A stretch of DNA of 9,585 bases. Origin: DASSBR01 sp035701285. Lineage in GTDB: Bacteria; Pseudomonadota; Gammaproteobacteria; Natronospirales; DASSBR01. This document shows, piece by piece, positions 5,528 to 9,585 of the stretch; within the stretch, counting starts at the first letter, position 1; every line of letters begins with the position of its first letter. The position numbers and the translations under genes were made by a program. The stretch spans positions 1-9,585 of the forward strand of contig DASSNT010000005.1 in assembly GCA_035701285.1 (NCBI GenBank). Direction: 5' to 3'. Below the pieces are notes generated by a model. The model searched no databases and was not told where the DNA came from. It worked only from the letters and a program-made list of their open reading frames with translations.

Positions 5528-7738
5528 ATGAAAGGGATGTTCTTCCGCCGCATGGCGCTGGGCATTTGCCTGTTCGCCGGCTTCTGCGGCGCCGGTGCAG
5601 CCGAGCCGGGGGCAAAGCTACCGAAGGTCTGCCTCGTCCTCAGCGGCGGCGGCGCGCGCGGCGCGGCGCATGTCGGCGTGCTGGAAGTGCTCGAAGCGCT
5701 GCATGTGCCGGTCGACTGCATCGTCGGCACCAGCATGGGCGCGATCATCGGCGGGCTGTATGCCTCGGGCATGCCGCCGGGGTTTCTCGAGGGCGTGTTG
5801 AGCGACCCGCAGGTACAGCAGGCGATGGCCGAGGACCGGCCGCGGAATTTGCAGGCTTACCGCACCAAGCAGCGCGAGGCCAACTACCTTTTCAGCCTCG
5901 AGTTCGGATACAAGGATGGCCGGTTCTACTTTCCCAAGGGGCTGGTGCGGGGACACAGCGCGCGCGAGCTTCTGAACGCGCTGACCCTGTGGACGCGGCC
6001 CGCGCGGCAGTTCAGCAAGCTGCCCATTCCGTTCCGCGCGGTCGCGACAGACATCGAAACCGGAAACATGGTGGTGCTGGATCATGGCGATCTGGCCGAA
6101 GTGATGCGCGCCAGCATGGCCGTGCCCGGCTTTTATTCACCGGTGCGCGTGCAGGGCCACCTGCTGGTCGACGGCGGCCTGGTGCGGAATCTGCCGGTCG
6201 GTGTTGCGAAGAAAATGGGGGCGGACGTCATCATCGCCGTCGATGTTTCCACCCCGCTGGCGACGGCGGATACGCTGGACAACGTGCTCGGCGTGTCGAT
6301 ACAGGTCGTCAACCTGCTGACACGGCAGAACGTCGTGGACTCCATTGCGAAGCTGGGTCGGCACGACGTGATCATTCAGCCGAACCTGGACGGCATCGGT
6401 TCGGTGGATTTCGAAGCGATGAGCGATGCGATCGACGCCGGCCGGCAGGCGGCGCAGCACGTGGCAAAGCTGCTGAAACCGCTGAGCGTGTCCGCGTCGG
6501 CGTACGAGCATTACCTCAAACGGCAGCGTCACATGGTTCCGTTGCCGCAGAAAGTGGAGTTCATCCGGATCGAAGGCAACCATCTGGTGCCGACCGCGCT
6601 GATCCACAGCCAGATCCGGACGCGGACCGACGAGCCGTTCAGCCTTCGAGTGTTGAAGCACGACGTGCGCCGCTTGTACGCGCTCGGCGAATTCGAGCGC
6701 GTGGACACGACGATCGTCAGTCGTGACGGGCGCCAGGGAATCATATTCAGGGTCCGGGAAAAGGGCTGGAAGCCCGACTACTTCGAGTTCGGCATGGGCA
6801 TCGTCGACGACTTCGAAGGCGACAGTTTTTACAACATGCGCTTCGGATTCCGGAAGCCGGCCGTCAATCGGCTGGGCGGCGAGTGGGACAGCGTATTGCA
6901 GGTGGGGCGGACGCGCCGCGCGTTCACCGGGCTGTATCAACCGCTGGCCTACGGCAGCCTGTATTTCATCGAACCGTCGGCGGAATACGTCAACCATACG
7001 TTCTATACGTTTGAAGGTTCGACGCGCAACGCCGAGTTCAGCGCGCGCAAGATGAGCGCGGCGGTCGATTTCGGACGCGAGCTGGGCGACGTTGGTCAGG
7101 CGCGTGTCGGCATGGCCGCCGGCGATGTGGATGTGACGCCGCACGTGGGCGTGGACGGCTTGCCGGAAGTGCACACCGACTTTGTCGGCTATGAATTCAA
7201 TCTCGGCTTCGACACGCTGGACAACTACAATTTTCCGTCCGACGGCTTTTACCTGAACCTGCATGGATTTCTGCCGCGGCCCGGGCTCGGCGGCGACCTC
7301 AACTACGACAGGGTTATCCTGACGGCCGGCAAGGCGTTCAGCTTCGGTGACAACAACTTTCTGTTGAACACGACGATGGCGACGTCGTTCGGGACGCGGA
7401 TTCCGTTTTACGACCAGTTCACTTTAGGCGGTTTCCTGTCGCTGTCGGGCCTGCGCCAGGACGAGCTGCGCGGCAACCAGGCATTCGCCACGCGCCTGAT
7501 CTATTACAATCGCGTCAGCCATCTGCCCGGCGTGCTCGGCGGCGGCGTTTATATCGGCGGCAGCCTCGAGGCCGGCAACGTCTGGCAGGATCAGGGGCAT
7601 AACTATTTCAGCGGCCTGCGTTACGGCGCCTCGCTGTTCGTCGGCGCAGACACGGCGATCGGCGCGCTGTACCTTGGCGCGGGTTTGTCGCAACACAACC
7701 AGGCTGCTTTCTATCTCTATCTCGGACGTCCTTTTTGA
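5528..7738 (+). CDS. plpD: Patatin-like phospholipase type Vd autotransporter (PlpD-like)
   Basis: This 736-aa protein has a signal peptide (about residues 1-25) and then a patatin domain (about 33-320). The oxyanion loop is SGGGARG (39-45), the nucleophile elbow is GTSMG with Ser69 (67-71), and the catalytic Asp215 is in DGG (215-217). A POTRA-like domain (about 342-412, starting VEFIRIEGNHLVP) precedes a BamA/Omp85-like 16-strand-type beta-barrel (about 415-736) that ends FYLYLGRPF with a terminal Phe, the classic outer-membrane sorting signal. The architecture and length match Pseudomonas PlpD (728 aa), a self-secreting lipase of phospholipase A1 type. The barrel likely moves the patatin domain to the surface. 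ATG 5528 gives a basic n-region (K2, R7, R8), but no strong Shine-Dalgarno is seen at this or the in-frame ATGs 5537 and 5552. The gene is divergent from nfeD and overlaps the asparaginase-like gene by 1 nt. Confidence 0.95.
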   Translation: MKGMFFRRMALGICLFAGFCGAGAAEPGAKLPKVCLVLSGGGARGAAHVGVLEVLEALHVPVDCIVGTSMGAIIGGLYASGMPPGFLEGVLSDPQVQQAMAEDRPRNLQAYRTKQREANYLFSLEFGYKDGRFYFPKGLVRGHSARELLNALTLWTRPARQFSKLPIPFRAVATDIETGNMVVLDHGDLAEVMRASMAVPGFYSPVRVQGHLLVDGGLVRNLPVGVAKKMGADVIIAVDVSTPLATADTLDNVLGVSIQVVNLLTRQNVVDSIAKLGRHDVIIQPNLDGIGSVDFEAMSDAIDAGRQAAQHVAKLLKPLSVSASAYEHYLKRQRHMVPLPQKVEFIRIEGNHLVPTALIHSQIRTRTDEPFSLRVLKHDVRRLYALGEFERVDTTIVSRDGRQGIIFRVREKGWKPDYFEFGMGIVDDFEGDSFYNMRFGFRKPAVNRLGGEWDSVLQVGRTRRAFTGLYQPLAYGSLYFIEPSAEYVNHTFYTFEGSTRNAEFSARKMSAAVDFGRELGDVGQARVGMAAGDVDVTPHVGVDGLPEVHTDFVGYEFNLGFDTLDNYNFPSDGFYLNLHGFLPRPGLGGDLNYDRVILTAGKAFSFGDNNFLLNTTMATSFGTRIPFYDQFTLGGFLSLSGLRQDELRGNQAFATRLIYYNRVSHLPGVLGGGVYIGGSLEAGNVWQDQGHNYFSGLRYGASLFVGADTAIGALYLGAGLSQHNQAAFYLYLGRPF

Positions 7739-8220
7739 TGAAAATCGATATCTTCACCACTGGTGGCACAATCGACAAAACCTATTTCGACGCCAAAAGC
7801 GATTACAAGATCGGCGAGTCGCAAATCGATGCGATTCTTGAGGAAGCGGAAGTCAATTTCGATTATGAAGTCAGGGCGCTGTGCCGGAAGGACAGTCTCG
7901 ACCTGACTGATGAAGACCGCGCGATGATTCGCGAAGCCGTCGCCGCCTCGGACAGCGCGCATGTGCTGATCACCCACGGCACCGATACGATGGCGACGAC
8001 GGCCGACCGGCTGAAGGATATCGGCGGCAAGACCATCGTGCTGACCGGGGCGCTGGCACCGGCGAAATTCCGCGCCAGCGACGCGACGTTTAATATCGGC
8101 GGCGCCGTGGCGGCCGCGCAGAGCCTGCCGGCGGGCGTGTATATCTTTATGAACGGCTGCGTGTTCGAGGCCGGGAAAGTGCACAAAAACCAGGAGCGGC
8201 GGCGCTTCGAGGCGCTTTGA
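7738..8220 (+). CDS. Single-domain asparaginase-like protein (N-terminal domain only)
   Basis: This 160-aa protein corresponds to the N-terminal domain of bacterial L-asparaginases. It has the TGGTI loop (8-12, catalytic Thr11), ITHGTDTM (78-85, second Thr82 and Asp83), KTIVLTGA (98-105, Lys98 matching the active-site Lys) and SDATFNIGGAV (114-124). All N-domain active-site residues look intact. Full-length enzymes run about 330 aa with a second domain that helps dimerisation and completes the active site; it is absent here, and the frame ends cleanly with a stop. Short stand-alone proteins of this kind occur in proteobacteria, so this is probably a natural subfamily and not a truncation. No signal peptide, so cytoplasmic. 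ATG 7738 overlaps the patatin stop (TGATG), and only a weak GGA lies upstream, so translation probably depends on reinitiation. Activity on asparagine is not assured. Confidence 0.88.
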   Translation: MKIDIFTTGGTIDKTYFDAKSDYKIGESQIDAILEEAEVNFDYEVRALCRKDSLDLTDEDRAMIREAVAASDSAHVLITHGTDTMATTADRLKDIGGKTIVLTGALAPAKFRASDATFNIGGAVAAAQSLPAGVYIFMNGCVFEAGKVHKNQERRRFEAL

Positions 8221-8223
8221 ACC

Positions 8224-8249
8224 TTGCTTTTTGCCGCCAGTCGTATAAT
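8224..8249 (+). promoter_or_regulatory. Probable sigma-70 promoter for the exported 145-aa gene
   Basis: A perfect TATAAT (8244-8249) stands in GC-rich sequence 32 nt before ATG 8282, giving a short leader of about 26 nt. The nearest -35-like TTGCTT (8224-8229) is only 14 nt away, shorter than the usual 16-18, so the -35 is uncertain. It suggests that the last two genes can be transcribed apart from the patatin/asparaginase pair. Confidence 0.5.
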
Positions 8250-8281
8250 GGTGAAAGTGCGATCTACTGGAGGATCAGCCG

Positions 8282-8719
8282 ATGAAACGGATACTACTGG
8301 CAACGTTCGCATTGTTATTCAGCGCCGCGGCGGTGCCTGCGCTTGCCGACAATCCCAATCCCTTTGCGAGCGACAACGAGCCCCACGCCGTGCTGCGGTT
8401 CAGCGGCGGCCTGCAGGTACAGCGTTTGATTCCGCTTTACCTGTGGAGCATCAACGGCCAGCGGGTGTTCAAAGAGGACGCGCCGCTGGTGTACCTGAAG
8501 CCCGGCAACTACACGCTGGAGTTTCGCGCCCGGGGCATCCGCAATCGCGGCCATGTACCGGATGCGAATATCGCCATCCCAGGCACGACCAAGTGGCAGG
8601 AGACCGACGACACCATCAAGGTGACGCTGCAGCCGGGCCATGTCTACTACATAGCCGCCAAGCCGCACGGCAACGGTGCGTGGACGGCGGTGGTCTGGAA
8701 AAGAGGGAGCCAGGACTAG
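8282..8719 (+). CDS. Exported protein of unknown function
   Basis: I do not recognise this 145-aa protein. It has a clear Sec signal peptide (residues 1-22, cleavage after ALA, then DNPNP), no lipobox, and no cysteine. The mature part of about 123 residues alternates short hydrophobic strands with turns: HAVLRFSGG (35-43), LYLWSINGQRV (52-62), VYLKPGNYTLEFRARG (70-85), TIKVTLQPGHVYYIAAKP (111-128) and WTAVVWKRG (134-142). The ING-x-x-V, then L-x-P-G-x-Y/H, layout is reminiscent of small beta-sandwich periplasmic proteins such as PEGA or DUF2846-type domains; this is a resemblance only. GGAGG (8269-8273) with an 8-nt spacer supports the start. A TATAAT promoter lies just upstream and the sulfurtransferase gene follows after 13 nt, so the two are likely cotranscribed. 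Confidence 0.85.
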   Translation: MKRILLATFALLFSAAAVPALADNPNPFASDNEPHAVLRFSGGLQVQRLIPLYLWSINGQRVFKEDAPLVYLKPGNYTLEFRARGIRNRGHVPDANIAIPGTTKWQETDDTIKVTLQPGHVYYIAAKPHGNGAWTAVVWKRGSQD

Positions 8720-8721
8720 CC

Positions 8722-8726
8722 GGAGG
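8722..8726 (+). promoter_or_regulatory. Shine-Dalgarno of the sulfurtransferase gene
   Basis: GGAGG with a 6-nt spacer to ATG 8733. It decides the start against the longer in-frame extension from 8676, which overlaps the preceding gene. Confidence 0.7.
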
Positions 8727-8732
8727 CCCGGC

Positions 8733-9584
8733 ATGAGTGCCGACACCCTCGTCACGACACGGCAGCTTGCCGAGCGGCTTGACGATCCGGACTGGATTGT
8801 CTTCGATTGCCGCTTTGATCTGGCGGCGCCGGACGCCGGGGAACACGAATATGAAAGCGCGCATATCCCCGGCGCTCGGTATGCTCACCTGGAGCGCGAC
8901 CTGTCGGGCCCGACAGGCCCTCAGACAGGCCGCCATCCTTTGCCCGATCCGGATCTGCTCGCCGCCAGGCTGGCGGGCTGGGGCGTCGAGCCGCACTCGC
9001 AAATCGTCGCCTACGACGACCGCGGCGGCGCCTTTGCCGCCCGGCTGTGGTGGCTCGCGCGCTGGCTCGGTCATCGCAACGCCGCGGTGCTGGATGGCGG
9101 CCTGAGCCGCTGGCAGGCGGAGGGCCGGCCGCTGGACCAACGGATACCGCACCCGGAGGCAGGGCGATTTCAGGCGCGGGTCGATCACGACCTGTGGCTG
9201 CGGACGGCCGACGTCGAGGCGCTGGTCGGCGGCGAGCGCGAAGGCCGGCTGGTCGATGCCCGCGACCGGAGCCGCTACAGGGGCGAGCAGGAACCGGTCG
9301 ATCCGGTCGCCGGCCACATCCCCGGCGCAGTCAACCTGCCGTTCAAGAACAACCTGGATTCCGACCTGATGTTTCGTCCGCCCGCCGAACTGGCCGCGCG
9401 TTTTCGTGCGGCTCTCAACGACGAAGCGCCGGCGCGGGTGGTTCACGCCTGCGGTTCGGGCGTAACGGCCTGCCACAATCTGCTGGCGATGGAGGTTGCG
9501 GGCCTTCACGGATCGCGGCTTTACGCCGGGTCGTTCAGCGAATGGATCCGCGACCCCGAGCACCGGGTCGAGACCGGCGAATAG
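8733..9584 (+). CDS. sseA: 3-mercaptopyruvate / thiosulfate sulfurtransferase (tandem rhodanese)
   Basis: This 283-aa protein has two rhodanese domains. The inactive N-terminal one (about 5-130) carries FDCRFDL (24-30), YESAHIPGARY (40-50) and the LDGGLSRWQAEGRPL block (120-134). The catalytic one (about 155-275) carries LVDARDRSRYRGE (173-185), AGHIPGAVNLPF (193-204) and the active-site loop CGSGVTA (240-246) with Cys240, then LYAGSFSEW (263-271). CGSGVTA is typical of mercaptopyruvate sulfurtransferases such as E. coli SseA, while thiosulfate rhodaneses usually have a basic residue (CRKGVT), so I favour mercaptopyruvate as donor. It transfers sulfane sulfur to thiols or cyanide through a Cys persulfide. 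No signal peptide, so cytoplasmic. Length is normal and the stop is one base before the window end. The upstream exported protein has no obvious functional link. Confidence 0.95.
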   Translation: MSADTLVTTRQLAERLDDPDWIVFDCRFDLAAPDAGEHEYESAHIPGARYAHLERDLSGPTGPQTGRHPLPDPDLLAARLAGWGVEPHSQIVAYDDRGGAFAARLWWLARWLGHRNAAVLDGGLSRWQAEGRPLDQRIPHPEAGRFQARVDHDLWLRTADVEALVGGEREGRLVDARDRSRYRGEQEPVDPVAGHIPGAVNLPFKNNLDSDLMFRPPAELAARFRAALNDEAPARVVHACGSGVTACHNLLAMEVAGLHGSRLYAGSFSEWIRDPEHRVETGE

Positions 9585-9585
9585 G

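Noticed and set aside
5573..5600. Possible lipobox around Cys20 of the patatin protein
   Set aside because: The residue before the Cys is Phe and not Gly/Ala/Ser, and a type Vd barrel protein is expected to use signal peptidase I.
5401..5772. Upstream in-frame extension of nfeD with ATGs far inside the patatin gene and at 5427
   Set aside because: The added residues do not resemble an NfeD N-terminus. Most of the stretch lies antisense to the patatin gene, and only ATG 5400 has a ribosome site directly followed by a signal peptide.
6137..7264. 375-aa open frame antisense to the patatin gene
   Set aside because: Arg/Val/His-rich shadow of a strongly coding sense frame, with no recognisable domain or ribosome site.
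7738..8220. Asparaginase gene as a pseudogene cut short by frameshift
   Set aside because: The downstream 61 nt hold a promoter and the next gene, no C-terminal domain remnant is visible in any frame, and the one-domain form is known elsewhere.
8616..9563. 315-aa open frame antisense to the sulfurtransferase
   Set aside because: The sense frame has full rhodanese motifs. The antisense product is a GC-rich shadow without a family.

Overview
The window reads as a GC-rich (by eye about 60-65% G+C) Gram-negative proteobacterial chromosome segment. The envelope proteins require an outer membrane: a patatin-type autotransporter with a C-terminal beta-barrel, and several exported proteins. Compact operons, stop/start overlaps and two families of GC-rich intergenic palindromic repeats are compatible with a gammaproteobacterium, perhaps near Xanthomonadales/Nevskiales. 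That placement is an inference from gene content and not a measured phylogeny. No phage, transposase, CRISPR or RNA genes are visible.

Left part, + strand (1-1136): the 3' end of a NudL-type CoA pyrophosphatase overlaps mazG by 4 nt. Both are nucleotide house-cleaning enzymes. A hairpin-rich repeat (about 1148-1207) fills the gap to the convergent next operon.

Centre, - strand (1217-5400): two operons, read right to left. (i) nfeD (membrane ClpP-like serine protease) followed by a slipin/stomatin-like SPFH protein, a classic membrane-quality pair. The C-terminal tail and stop codon of nfeD lie inside a palindromic repeat. (ii) An ECF sigma factor, a single-pass membrane protein in the anti-sigma position but without a zinc motif, and a secreted DUF4097 repeat protein. 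All three are chained by ATGA overlaps. A composite inverted repeat (about 3119-3240) separates (i) from (ii).

Right part, + strand (5528-9584): a PlpD-like type Vd patatin autotransporter, divergent from nfeD, is followed with a TGATG overlap by a single-domain asparaginase-like protein. An internal promoter with a perfect TATAAT then precedes an exported 145-aa protein of unknown function and an SseA-type sulfurtransferase.

Most genes belong to recognisable families. The least explained items are the repeat pair in opposite orientations, the repeat-derived NfeD tail, the zinc-less anti-sigma-position protein with its DUF4097 partner, the half-length asparaginase coupled to the autotransporter, and the unknown exported protein. 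I see no clear evidence for a wholly new multi-gene system.
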